A DNA stretch of 64,000 nucleotides from contig NZ_CP179930.1 of the NCBI RefSeq assembly GCF_047495495.1, forward strand, positions 1,922,001-1,986,000, given 5' to 3'. The notes under the pieces were generated by a model. That model worked only from the letters and a program-made list of their open reading frames with translations. It had not been told where the DNA came from and ran no database searches. Positions within the stretch are counted from its first letter, which is position 1, and each line of letters starts with the position of its first letter. The translations under genes were made by a program, and so were the position numbers. This DNA is from Zymobacter sp047495495. Lineage in GTDB: Bacteria; Pseudomonadota; Gammaproteobacteria; Pseudomonadales; Halomonadaceae. Shown here one piece after another: positions 6,694 to 14,990 of this stretch.

Positions 6694-7597
6694 TCTCTTG
6701 CCCTTTAGTTAACTCCAAAATAATTTTTTCCTGCATTATATTTATTGTAAAGTTAGACAGGCTAGAAATTATATTGACGTGTTTTATCTCTGATGTAATT
6801 AATTCTCTTGGCAATAGTATATGGATCAAAGATAGCGTTTCTTGAATAATTATGGGAGCATTTTTAAAGATAAAAAAAAGATATGCTAAAATCGCTCTAG
6901 TCGAGTATTTATCGAAATACTGTAACTTTATTTTGGTTGCATCAACCCAACAAAAGTAATCAGTTTCGGCATGACCTTTAAAACAGAAACCATAGCTTGC
7001 ATTCTCACCTGATGTGTCTGATATTCTTCTAGAGATCAACTCGCTAAACGAATGTAACAACCATAATCTTTCCTGTGACACTTCGGCAATATCAGGAGAT
7101 AAAGAATTCGTTATTTTAAGAAGAAATTCAATTGATGGTACAAAAACTTCAATATTCGAATTCAATTCAGTTTTTGAGCCATACTTTTTTGCTATTTGTG
7201 GATATAAATTCAATTTTCCATAAATATCAATTGCCCCCCAAAATCTAATAATTGGTTTTTTGTTTCCGCTATTCCAAGCTTCAACTTGATCCAAAGCTTG
7301 TGGTGAAAGCGTAGAACTTGTTACAAATAACAGTATATCTGCATTATGAGCTTCGGCATAAGAAATTTTATTCCAAACAGTAGGCCAATCAACTGAGGAT
7401 GAGTGACGCTTACATTCTATATACCATTTTTGTCTTTGGTACTGCCCAGACAAATCGGATATAAAATAATCGCCTTCTATATCCCGGCCTTTATCACTAC
7501 CCGGTGTTCTCCAAACTGGATTTCTTAATCCCAAGGCCGTGACAATATCGAAAGTCAAATTTTCAAATTCTGTTGAGGATAAGCTCAGTAATTCCAT
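6686..7597 (-). CDS. Mrr-like PD-(D/E)XK nuclease with unknown C-terminal domain
   Basis: This 303-residue protein carries an N-terminal restriction-endonuclease-like (Mrr_cat) domain: E12 in the first helix, GRD at 37-39, and the catalytic E61-C62-K63 in WYIECKR, the standard D...ExK arrangement, followed by the usual QDVWxK-like helix and a VTSS strand. Residues from about 145 onward match nothing I recognise; they look alpha-helical. Mrr-type domains cut DNA, often modified or foreign DNA. The gene heads an overlapping operon with the kinase and receiver, so cleavage may be under phospho-control. The ATG at 7597 is the only usable start because a stop lies shortly upstream. Its ribosome site is weak. 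Base composition is clearly AT-rich compared with guaA nearby. Confidence 0.85.
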   Translation of the reverse strand: MELLSLSSTEFENLTFDIVTALGLRNPVWRTPGSDKGRDIEGDYFISDLSGQYQRQKWYIECKRHSSSVDWPTVWNKISYAEAHNADILLFVTSSTLSPQALDQVEAWNSGNKKPIIRFWGAIDIYGKLNLYPQIAKKYGSKTELNSNIEVFVPSIEFLLKITNSLSPDIAEVSQERLWLLHSFSELISRRISDTSGENASYGFCFKGHAETDYFCWVDATKIKLQYFDKYSTRAILAYLFFIFKNAPIIIQETLSLIHILLPRELITSEIKHVNIISSLSNFTINIMQEKIILELTKGQENG

Positions 7598-7892
7598 TCT
7601 ACGATTCTCAAAATAGATTTACTCCTATACAGCATACACTTTATTTAGATAACTTAATGCGCATTCAACATGCTAGCGCCACCACAGATATAAATATTCA
7701 AATTAACTAAAATTATAATAGCACATATTGAACTGAAACCAAGGAAATTTTCGCATCTCTTTGGCTCTGCTAAGCTTTAATATCGCTACGCAGTGCATCT
7801 AAACTGGTCAAGCCATCATTATAACGAGCTTCAATGAGTTTGGGAGCTTGAGCTGAACTATCTGCATGTGTTTGCTGCTCGGCAAGTTTTTG
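7598..7892. other. AT-rich flank between the nuclease operon and the insertion sequence
   Basis: This gap contains the presumed promoter of the nuclease operon and the remnant coding segment listed separately. No other gene is seen. Confidence 0.5.
7770..7892 (-). pseudogene. Possible gene remnant next to the insertion sequence
   Basis: A short minus-strand frame reads KLAEQQTHADSSAQ and then LIEARYNDGLTSLDALRSDI before a stop at 7770. The composition looks protein-like, and the RYNDGLTSL segment loosely recalls outer-membrane efflux or coiled-coil proteins, but it is too short to assign. It has no start of its own. It may be the 3' end of a gene broken by the element at 7916-8916 or by an older insertion. 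Confidence 0.25.
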
Positions 7893-8860
7893 CTAGGCTC
7901 TGTACGAAAAGTAGGTGTTTGGTCCCGGGAAGTAGGGGTAAGAATTGCCTTTAAAATATCCCGGTACCTTGTGCCACTGATCCAGAATGAAACCAATCGG
8001 GGTATATCCCTTCAACGCTCGCAGTGGTCGAGCACTGTTATAAGCCCATAGATAGTCACGAATATACTGCTGTAACTGGGCCAACGAATCATAATGGAAG
8101 ACGCGGGTTGTTGCTTCCTTAATGGTTCGGTTTATGCGTTCTACCTGACCATTTGTCCAAAGATGACAAGGCTGTGTCAAGCGATGTTGTATGCCTTGCC
8201 TATGGCATTCAGCATCGAAAGGATGAGCACGATACGTCTCAGTGCCAGGCTTTTTGGCGAACTGGATGCCGTTGTCCGTCAACACGGTATGTACATGATA
8301 AGGCAGCTGCTCCAGTGCCGTGCGTAGAAAATCAACGGCCACTTGTCGAGTAGCGCGCGTGTAGAGCTCGGCATGAACAAATTTAGTTATCCGATCAATG
8401 GCAACAAATAGGTAGGCTTTCCCTTCTGGCGTACGCATTTCGGTGATGTCGATATGCAGATACCCCATGGGGTAACGTTTAAAGGCAGCTTTAGGGCGAA
8501 CAGGCTGATCAGGTGTTGGTAAGCGGCTAATCCCATGACGTTATAGAGGCGGTGCAAACTTGAACGGGTTAAGCCAGGAATGACATGTTGCAAAGCATGC
8601 AGACAGTCATCCAAAGGCAGTAGCGTCTTTTTCCTGAAAGCAATAGCTGCCGCTTCTTGGGAAAGTGTCATTGATGTCGAATGGGGATGAGATGGCCCCA
8701 TAGGCGCATCTTCAACGGAGTGACGAGCGCGCCATTTTCGTACGGTTTTAGGGTTGAGGTTGTAACGCTTACTCAACGTCGCGACCGACTCCTTCGATCG
8801 CTGTAGTTCTGCTCGGATAGCGTGCGTTGTCGTGGCGCGTTTGTGAAGAATCTGAGCCAT
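7893..8860 (-). pseudogene. IS481-family transposase, broken by a one-base frameshift
   Basis: Two overlapping minus-strand frames together encode a full IS481-type transposase. The N-terminal part (8860 down to about 8540) carries a helix-turn-helix ending LNPKTVRKWRAR. The second frame carries the DDE integrase core: HIDITEM, LTDNGIQF and NGQVERINRTIKEA. The second frame stays open upstream of its first ATG and reads GISRLPTPDQPVRPKAAF, as expected in this family. The jump lies at about 8539-8542, where the sequence AACGTCAT appears to lack one C relative to a continuous reading. The stop (7893) falls outside the left inverted repeat. The transposase is probably inactive unless ribosomal frameshifting rescues it. 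Confidence 0.85.
7916..7939 (+). repeat. Left terminal inverted repeat of the IS481-family element
   Basis: The 24 bases match the reverse complement of 8893-8916 without mismatch. The centre is the palindrome TCCCGGGA. Confidence 0.9.
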
Positions 8861-8892
8861 GGATCATCTCCTGAAAGAGGTATGTACCATAC

Positions 8893-8916
8893 ACCCCTAC
8901 TTCCCGGGACCAAACA
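8893..8916 (-). repeat. Right terminal inverted repeat of the IS481-family element
   Basis: This is the exact reverse complement of 7916-7939. It lies 32 bases upstream of the transposase start. Confidence 0.9.
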
Positions 8917-8999
8917 GAGGCGATAGTACCAGCTTTAATACCACGCTCAAAACGTGCTTGGCGCTTCTATTAGTTGCCAGACCATGCCAGACAAAAATT

Positions 9000-9030
9000 A
9001 CAAAAAAGCCCGCGATTACGCGGGCTTAAG
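9000..9030 (-). terminator. Rho-independent terminator of guaBA
   Basis: The arms AAGCCCGCG (9006-9014) and CGCGGGCTT (9019-9027) pair perfectly around a 4-base loop and are followed on the minus strand by a run of T (9002-9007). It lies about 45 bases past the guaA stop. Confidence 0.9.
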
Positions 9031-9072
9031 AGCATTTTTGCTAGATCGTGCCGGGTACTGCCAGACGCGAGA

Positions 9073-10647
9073 TTATTCCCACTCAATCGTTGCCGGCGGT
9101 TTGCTCGACACGTCATACGTCACGCGGGAAATGCCGCTGATCTCGTTGATGATGCGGTTGGAAACCTTCTCCAGCAGCTCATACGGGAGGTGTGCCCAGC
9201 GTGCGGTCATAAAGTCGATGGTTTCGACAGCGCGCAGTGCAACAACCCATTCGTAGCGACGTGCATCGCCTACGACACCGACGGATTTAACCGGCAGGAA
9301 GACAGCAAAGGCCTGGCTGGTCTTGTCGTACCAGCCGGAGTTGCGCAGCTCTTCCATGAAGATGGCATCGGCTTCACGCAGGATGTCGGCGTACTCTTTT
9401 TTCACTTCGCCGAGGATGCGTACGCCAAGGCCCGGGCCCGGGAACGGGTGACGGTAGACCATGCTGTGCGGCAGACCCAGTTCGAGGCCGATCTTACGTA
9501 CTTCGTCCTTGAACAGTTCGCGCAGAGGCTCAACCAGTTTGAGCTTCATGGTTTCCGGCAGGCCGCCTACGTTGTGGTGGGACTTGATGACGTGCGCTTT
9601 ACCCGTCTTGGTGTCGGCAGATTCGACGACGTCGGGGTAGATCGTGCCCTGTGCAAGGAACTCGACTTCGGTCAGCTTAGCCGCTTCTTCATCAAAGATG
9701 TCGATGAAGGAATTACCGATGATCTTGCGCTTAGCTTCGGGGTCAGTAACGCCCGCCAGCTTACCGAGGAACAGGTCTTCGGCATCGACACGGATGACCT
9801 TAACACCCATGTTGTCGGCGAAGGTCTTCATGACCTGATCGCCTTCATTTTTGCGCAGCAGACCGTTGTCCACGAACACGCAGGTCAGCTGGTCGCCAAT
9901 GGCTTTGTGCAGCAGCGCTGCAACAACAGAAGAGTCGACACCGCCGGAGAGCGCCAGCAGTACCTTGCGCTTGCCGACCAGTTCGCGTACGCGATCGACC
10001 TGGTCGTCGATGATGCGTGCCGGTGTCCACAGGCATTCGCAGCCGCAGATGTCGACAACGAAGCGCTGGAGCAGCTCTTGGCCTTTGATGGAGTGCGTGA
10101 CTTCCGGGTGGAACTGCACGCCATAGAAATCTTTTTCAGCCCATGACATGGCGGCGATCGGGCAAGTATCGGTAGACGCCGTTACGCTGAACTGCGCAGG
10201 CGCGGTACCGACCTTATCACCGTGGCTCATCCACACATCCAGCAGCGGCTTGCCGTTGGCATCGACAGCGTCTTGCAGGCCTGCGAAAAGGCGATCTTCG
10301 ACGTCGACACGCACCTGTGCGTAGCCGAATTCATGCTTGTCGGAGCCGATCGTCTTGCCGCCCAGCTGCTCGGCCATTGCCTGCATGCCGTAGCAGATAC
10401 CGAATACCGGCAGGCCCAGCTCGAATACGCAGTCAGGAATGCGCGGCGAGTTGTCGGCATGAACGGATTCCGGGCTACCGGAAAGAATGATCCCGTTAGG
10501 ATTGAATGCACGAATCTCGTCTTCGCTCATATCAAACGGGTGGATTTCGCAGAACACGCCGATTTCACGCACGCGACGTGCGATCAGCTGTGTGTACTGC
10601 GACCCGAAATCAAGGATCAGGATTTTGTGGGCGTGGATGTCGTGCAT
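9073..10647 (-). CDS. guaA: GMP synthase (glutamine-hydrolysing)
   Basis: The 524-residue protein (525 in E. coli) converts XMP, ATP and glutamine to GMP in the cytoplasm. The N-terminal class I glutamine amidotransferase domain has nucleophile C85 in GICYGMQ and H180/E182 in FHPEVTHS. The ATP-pyrophosphatase domain has the P-loop SGGVDSS at 234-240. The C-terminal dimerisation domain ends YDVSSKPPATIEWE, as in orthologues. It is the second gene of a guaBA operon, 124 bases after guaB, with a strong hairpin in the gap and a terminator after it. Confidence 0.98.
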   Translation of the reverse strand: MHDIHAHKILILDFGSQYTQLIARRVREIGVFCEIHPFDMSEDEIRAFNPNGIILSGSPESVHADNSPRIPDCVFELGLPVFGICYGMQAMAEQLGGKTIGSDKHEFGYAQVRVDVEDRLFAGLQDAVDANGKPLLDVWMSHGDKVGTAPAQFSVTASTDTCPIAAMSWAEKDFYGVQFHPEVTHSIKGQELLQRFVVDICGCECLWTPARIIDDQVDRVRELVGKRKVLLALSGGVDSSVVAALLHKAIGDQLTCVFVDNGLLRKNEGDQVMKTFADNMGVKVIRVDAEDLFLGKLAGVTDPEAKRKIIGNSFIDIFDEEAAKLTEVEFLAQGTIYPDVVESADTKTGKAHVIKSHHNVGGLPETMKLKLVEPLRELFKDEVRKIGLELGLPHSMVYRHPFPGPGLGVRILGEVKKEYADILREADAIFMEELRNSGWYDKTSQAFAVFLPVKSVGVVGDARRYEWVVALRAVETIDFMTARWAHLPYELLEKVSNRIINEISGISRVTYDVSSKPPATIEWE

Positions 10648-10711
10648 GGAAAAGACCGTCCGCTTTTATGGCTAAAGGAGCATGAGCTCGCGATGTCATG
10701 AACGCTTGAAG

Positions 10712-10740
10712 AGCAGTGAGAGGAACGCCCTCTCACTGCT
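10712..10740 (-). other. Intercistronic hairpin between guaB and guaA
   Basis: A perfect 12-bp stem (AGCAGTGAGAGG at 10712-10723, complement at 10729-10740) has a 5-base loop. No T run follows on the minus strand, so it does not look like a simple terminator. It could slow RNA decay, or set the guaB:guaA ratio. Confidence 0.6.
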
Positions 10741-10771
10741 GACACTGTATCGCTTCTCTATCGGGAAGGGA

Positions 10772-12238
10772 TCAGCTGATGTGGTAGTTCGGTGCTTCTT
10801 TGGTGATCTGCACGTCGTGGACGTGGGATTCCGCGAAGCCAGCACTGGTGATGCGTACGAACTCGGGCTTGGTGCGCATTTCGTCGATGGTGCGGCAACC
10901 GGTATACCCCATGGAAGCGCGCAGACCACCCATCAGCTGGTGAATGATGGCAGACATAGCACCTTTGTACGCAACGCGGCCTTCGATACCTTCCGGTACC
11001 AGTTTTTCAACGCCGGCGTCTTTGTCTTGGAAGTAACGGTCGCTAGAACCGTGAGACTGAGACATGGCACCCATGGAACCCATACCGCGGTACGCTTTAT
11101 AGGTACGGCCTTGGTACAGTTCGATCTCACCCGGTGCTTCTTCGGTACCGGCCAGCAGGCCACCGACCATGACGCTGTTGGCGCCAGCAACGATAACTTT
11201 GGCGATATCACCAGAGAAACGGACACCACCGTCAGCGATAACCGGTACGCCGGAGTCTTTCAGTGCTTCAGCGATATCAGCAACGGCGCTGATCTGCGGC
11301 ACACCGACACCCGCAACGATACGCGTGGTGCAGATAGAACCCGGGCCGATACCCACTTTGACGGCGTCCGCGCCAGCTTCAACCAGTGCGCGAGCAGCGG
11401 CTGCCGTTGCGATGTTACCGCCGATAACCTGAACGTCAGGATAGGTTTCTTTTACCCAGCGAACACGTTCGATAACGCCACGGGAGTGACCGTGAGCGGT
11501 ATCGACGACGATGACGTCAACGCCCGCTTTGACCAGCGCATCAACGCGATCCGGCGTTTCAGCACCCGTACCGACAGCGGCACCGACCAGCAGGCGACCA
11601 TCAGCATCTTTTGCAGCGTTCGGGTAGTTACGTGCTTTTTTGATATCGCGCACGGTGACCATGCCGACCAGCTCTTCACCGTTGACAACGAGGATCTTCT
11701 CGATGCGGTGTTCCTGCAGCTTCTGTTTGATCTCTTCCAGCGGCGTGCCTTCCGGTACGGTGACCAGTTTTTCACGCGTGGTCATAACATCAGCAACGCG
11801 AGTGCTCAGGTCACGCTTGAAGCGCATGTCGCGGCTAGTCACGATACCGGCCAGCTTGCCATCGTCCAGAACGGGGAAGCCGGAGAAACCAGACTCAGCG
11901 GCCAGCTCGGCCAGTTCACCCAGCGACATAGAAGATGTCACGGTGACGGGCTCTTTGACGACGACCGTTTCGAATTTCTTGACCTTGCGAACTTCATTGG
12001 CCTGCTGTTCGATGGTCATGTTCTTGTGGATGATGCCGATACCACCTTCCTGCGCCATGCCGATGGCCAGGCGAGATTCGGTAACGGTATCCATCGCGGA
12101 AGACAGCAGCGGAACGTTGATCGTCAGCTTGCGCGTCAGGCGAGTGCTGAGCTGAACATCCTTCGGCAGTACATCGGAATAGCCGGGGATAAGAAGAACG
12201 TCGTCAAAGGTAAGCGCTTCTTGGGCAATGCGGAGCAT
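10772..12238 (-). CDS. guaB: Inosine-5'-monophosphate dehydrogenase
   Basis: This enzyme oxidises IMP to XMP with NAD, the first committed step to GMP, and precedes guaA in the operon. The start is placed at the ATG at 12238 (MLRIAQEALTFDDVLL), which gives 488 residues, exactly the E. coli length; the open frame continues 24 codons upstream but lacks family similarity there. Visible features are the TIM-barrel N-terminal part, two CBS modules at about 93-200, the catalytic cysteine loop GPGSICTTR at about 300 and the flap YRGMGSMGAM. It is divergent from xseA, as in many gammaproteobacteria. Confidence 0.97.
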   Translation of the reverse strand: MLRIAQEALTFDDVLLIPGYSDVLPKDVQLSTRLTRKLTINVPLLSSAMDTVTESRLAIGMAQEGGIGIIHKNMTIEQQANEVRKVKKFETVVVKEPVTVTSSMSLGELAELAAESGFSGFPVLDDGKLAGIVTSRDMRFKRDLSTRVADVMTTREKLVTVPEGTPLEEIKQKLQEHRIEKILVVNGEELVGMVTVRDIKKARNYPNAAKDADGRLLVGAAVGTGAETPDRVDALVKAGVDVIVVDTAHGHSRGVIERVRWVKETYPDVQVIGGNIATAAAARALVEAGADAVKVGIGPGSICTTRIVAGVGVPQISAVADIAEALKDSGVPVIADGGVRFSGDIAKVIVAGANSVMVGGLLAGTEEAPGEIELYQGRTYKAYRGMGSMGAMSQSHGSSDRYFQDKDAGVEKLVPEGIEGRVAYKGAMSAIIHQLMGGLRASMGYTGCRTIDEMRTKPEFVRITSAGFAESHVHDVQITKEAPNYHIS

Positions 12239-12674
12239 GGCATGAGTCCCGTGTTTGAAATGAACGAAAGCCCCATTGATCTGGCCACTACGCGACGCAG
12301 CAGTGATCAACGGTGCATCAAAACCAAGCGAGCCGGTCGCTTCAGGGGAAGGAACGTTCCCGTAAAGCGACCGACTCGCGGAATTCTTCGCTGCCGATCA
12401 TCCATTCAGCCATTCGACACTGTAATGCTGGGCCGCCCGAATCCCTGACTCGCTGTGGAGCCTGCGGGGGCGTTGCCAAGAGCATATTCAGGTCGATCAT
12501 AATCAGGCATCGGCGTATGAAAATTGATGCGGCATTCTAACCGATCACTCGGAATACGACAATCTTTTATGTGCTATATCGTGGATGACCGCTCCCCCTG
12601 TTAAGATAGAGTGGTCTGCGGTATACCCTGCCTATAGGTGCCGCTCCGGAAGAATCTGCTGGGGTATCGTCACC
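12239..12674. other. Divergent guaB/xseA promoter region
   Basis: No gene is supported in this gap. The frames of both flanking genes run into it, but their ribosome sites and family lengths place the starts at 12238 and 12675. I could not identify a convincing -35/-10 pair for either side. Confidence 0.5.
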
Positions 12675-14171
12675 ATGAGTTTTCCTCCCTCCTCTACGGC
12701 TCCCGCTGAACCTGGCTCAGTGCCAGAGCAGGCGCTTTCGGTCTCTGAACTGAACCGCTCGGCGCGGCTATTACTGGAGCGCCACTTGCCCTGTTGTTGG
12801 ATAGAGGGTGAGATATCGTCGCTTTCGCAGCCCTCTTCGGGGCACGCCTATTTCACGCTCAAGGATGCTCACGCTCAGGTACGCTGTGCGCTGTTCCGCC
12901 AGCAGGCTCGCTTTGTGGCGGCACCACTGCGTGAAGGCGCGCAGGTGCAGGTACGCGCGCAAATTTCACTCTATGAGCCGCGCGGGGACTACCAGCTGAT
13001 CGTGGAGGCGGTACGAGCCGTGGGACACGGTGCCTTGCTGCAAGCCTTGGAAGCGCTGCGTCAGCGTCTGAACGAGGAAGGGTTGTTTGCTAAATCGCAG
13101 CCGCTGCCTTATCCCCCCCGTCATCTGGGACTGATCACGTCTCCGACAGGCGCGGCGATCAAGGATGTAATGGCGGTATTGGCCGCGCGCTGGCCGGGTA
13201 TCCAAGTCAGCCTGTTACCCGTACCGGTGCAGGGTCAGCAGGCCCCCGACGCTATCGTCAGTGCCCTACAGGCAGCCAATCGTGATGAACGCTTCGATGC
13301 ACTATTGCTAACGCGTGGCGGCGGGAGTTTCGAAGACCTTAACGTCTTCAACGATGAACGTATTGCCCGTGCCCTGCATGCCTCACGCATTCCGGTGCTG
13401 TCCGCCATCGGCCACGAGATCGATTCGACCATCGCCGACCTAGCGGCAGATGCGGCAGCGCCGACACCGTCGGCAGCCGCTGAACGCTTGACGCCCGACC
13501 AGCGCGACACGCGCCGCCGACTGGTCCAGTTGGCCCACCGCCTGCTCAATGCACAGCATCATATTCTGCATACGGCTCGTCAGCGCATCGACCACCTATC
13601 CCTGCGTCTGCGCGATCCAAGCGATTATCTGCGCCACCAGCGCCAACGGCTCGAACCACTAGCCCATCGACTCTGGCACGCCCAAACTGCCCGCTTAGGC
13701 GAGGCGCGCCAACAGCTGTCCCTTTTACAAGCACGTCTGCGCCATCCTCAAGCACTGCTGGACGAGCAGCGCCAGCGTTTGATGACCCTGCGCCAACGCC
13801 TGATACAAGCTCAGCGCCAGCACTTTCATCATTATCAGCAGCGCTGGCAGCACCTTCATGAACGCTTCGAGCGTCAACGGGCACAGCTGACACTGCTGCC
13901 GCTTCAGCAGCAGCTCGACACACTGCACAACCGCTTGCAGCGCGCTCAACACCAAGGGTTGGCACGCTATCAGCAACGGCTGGCGTTCTTGATGCACCGA
14001 TTGGATGGCGTAAGCCCGCTACAAACCCTCAAGCGCGGCTATGCCGTCGTGCGCAGCGGTCAGCAGGTCATCACACAAATCGAAGAAGTCAGCATTGGCC
14101 AAACACTCGACGTCGAGCTGGACAACGGTACGCTGCGCGTCAAGGTCGAGGAGCAGCAGTTCAAGGCATAA
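12675..14171 (+). CDS. xseA: Exodeoxyribonuclease VII large subunit
   Basis: The protein degrades single-stranded DNA in both directions together with XseB. The ATG at 12675 (MSFPPSSTAP) with GGGG upstream gives 498 residues; the frame is open 30 codons further up without similarity. The N-terminal OB-fold (SVSELNRSARLLLE, WIEGEISSL, GHAYFTLKD) is followed by the catalytic region with LTRGGGSFEDLNVFNDE and the GHEIDSTIADLAAD segment. A long arginine- and glutamine-rich coiled coil (about 290-450) precedes the conserved end SPLQTLKRGYAVV. xseB is not nearby. The gene stands alone. Confidence 0.97.
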   Translation: MSFPPSSTAPAEPGSVPEQALSVSELNRSARLLLERHLPCCWIEGEISSLSQPSSGHAYFTLKDAHAQVRCALFRQQARFVAAPLREGAQVQVRAQISLYEPRGDYQLIVEAVRAVGHGALLQALEALRQRLNEEGLFAKSQPLPYPPRHLGLITSPTGAAIKDVMAVLAARWPGIQVSLLPVPVQGQQAPDAIVSALQAANRDERFDALLLTRGGGSFEDLNVFNDERIARALHASRIPVLSAIGHEIDSTIADLAADAAAPTPSAAAERLTPDQRDTRRRLVQLAHRLLNAQHHILHTARQRIDHLSLRLRDPSDYLRHQRQRLEPLAHRLWHAQTARLGEARQQLSLLQARLRHPQALLDEQRQRLMTLRQRLIQAQRQHFHHYQQRWQHLHERFERQRAQLTLLPLQQQLDTLHNRLQRAQHQGLARYQQRLAFLMHRLDGVSPLQTLKRGYAVVRSGQQVITQIEEVSIGQTLDVELDNGTLRVKVEEQQFKA

Positions 14172-14282
14172 GGTCTGACCTCATGCCCTGACGGCTGCCT
14201 CTATATTAGGCGCTGCATATACCGTCAACGCCGCCACCCACAACGACGTAGCTCACTCTCGAATCCACCGCTATTGTTACGG

Positions 14283-14834
14283 CTAGCGAGTGGCACCTAC
14301 CGGTCGCCCGCTCATTACAGCTTCGATATGAGCTAGCTCATCCAGCTTGCGCTGCAACTCAGCATTCTGCCGTTCGAGCGTATCAATGCGCTGTGCTTTC
14401 GATGAACTGCTGTGAGAAGGTTCGGCCACCGGCGTACTCTGCTGTTGCAACTTCAGGCGCAGATCAATCTCGTGCTGCCATTGTTGCACCAACATCACCA
14501 GTTCGCGCGGCAGCGAGGGCATAACGGAAGAGTACATGCGCTGCGCTTCACGCCAGCGAGCGGGGTTGGTATCCCAAGCGTACATTGTGGCCCGTACCAT
14601 CACCGAGCGTGGCGAACTGGTGGTCATACGTTCCGCTACGCGCCGCCGCCACTCGGGGGTCGCCACACGCGCCTGCTGAGAAAACGCCAGCCACTCGGGC
14701 AGCATACAGGAGGAGGATTCTAGGTTAGGAACACTGTGCAAAGCACAGGAATTCAAGGACATGCCCGTCGACTGGCATCCTGCCAGAGACGACATGAGGA
14801 GAATGACGGCAAGCTTCCAGGTGCTTCGTCTCAT
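14283..14834 (-). CDS. QseG-like outer-membrane lipoprotein
   Basis: The 183-residue precursor has a typical lipoprotein signal: MRRSTWK, a hydrophobic stretch, and the lipobox LAGC with the acylated cysteine near residue 20. The mature part is mainly alpha-helical and ends in a coiled coil (AQRIDTLERQNAELQRKLDEL). It directly follows a GlrK-type sensor kinase, the arrangement of glrK-qseG-glrR in enterobacteria, so a QseG-like role is inferred from context and class rather than from clear sequence identity. The start has GGGAAG about ten bases upstream. The response regulator gene expected next (glrR) is missing; xseA follows in the opposite orientation. Confidence 0.7.
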   Translation of the reverse strand: MRRSTWKLAVILLMSSLAGCQSTGMSLNSCALHSVPNLESSSCMLPEWLAFSQQARVATPEWRRRVAERMTTSSPRSVMVRATMYAWDTNPARWREAQRMYSSVMPSLPRELVMLVQQWQHEIDLRLKLQQQSTPVAEPSHSSSSKAQRIDTLERQNAELQRKLDELAHIEAVMSGRPVGATR

Positions 14835-14990
14835 AACGTCGTGACTTCCCAGCGTAAGTAAGCAGGGCTAAGAAAAGAATACGCCACCCGTGTCATCACG
14901 ATGCCGCCCCCACCCTCTTCGCCGAGAGCCGCCAGATCGTCTTCAACAGACATCGCTGCATTCCATTCCTGCCTTTTGTTCGTGATGCCA

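Larger units (their letters stand above)
7916..8916 (-). mobile_element. IS481-family insertion sequence, 1001 bp
   Basis: The element is bounded by perfect 24-bp inverted repeats at 7916-7939 and 8893-8916 (outer bases TGTTTGGTCCCGGG). The TG...CA ends, the size and the transposase type fit IS481. I see no target-site duplication: GTAGG precedes the left end and GAGGC follows the right end. The base composition is closer to the core genome than to the adjacent nuclease operon, so it probably arrived separately. Confidence 0.88.

Noticed and set aside
7911..8921. Target-site duplication of the insertion sequence
   Set aside because: The bases flanking the two inverted repeats do not match at any short length.
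8974..10146. Long plus-strand frame of 390 codons
   Set aside because: It is antisense to guaA and reflects the codon bias of guaA; the product has no family features.
10682..12448. Plus-strand frame of 588 codons
   Set aside because: It is antisense to guaB along almost all its length; guaB is unmistakable, so this is a mirror frame.
14831..14953. Small minus-strand gene of 40 codons between the GlrK-like kinase and the lipoprotein
   Set aside because: Its stop overlaps the lipoprotein start, which is suggestive, but the peptide is glycine-rich and unfamiliar and no good ribosome site is present.
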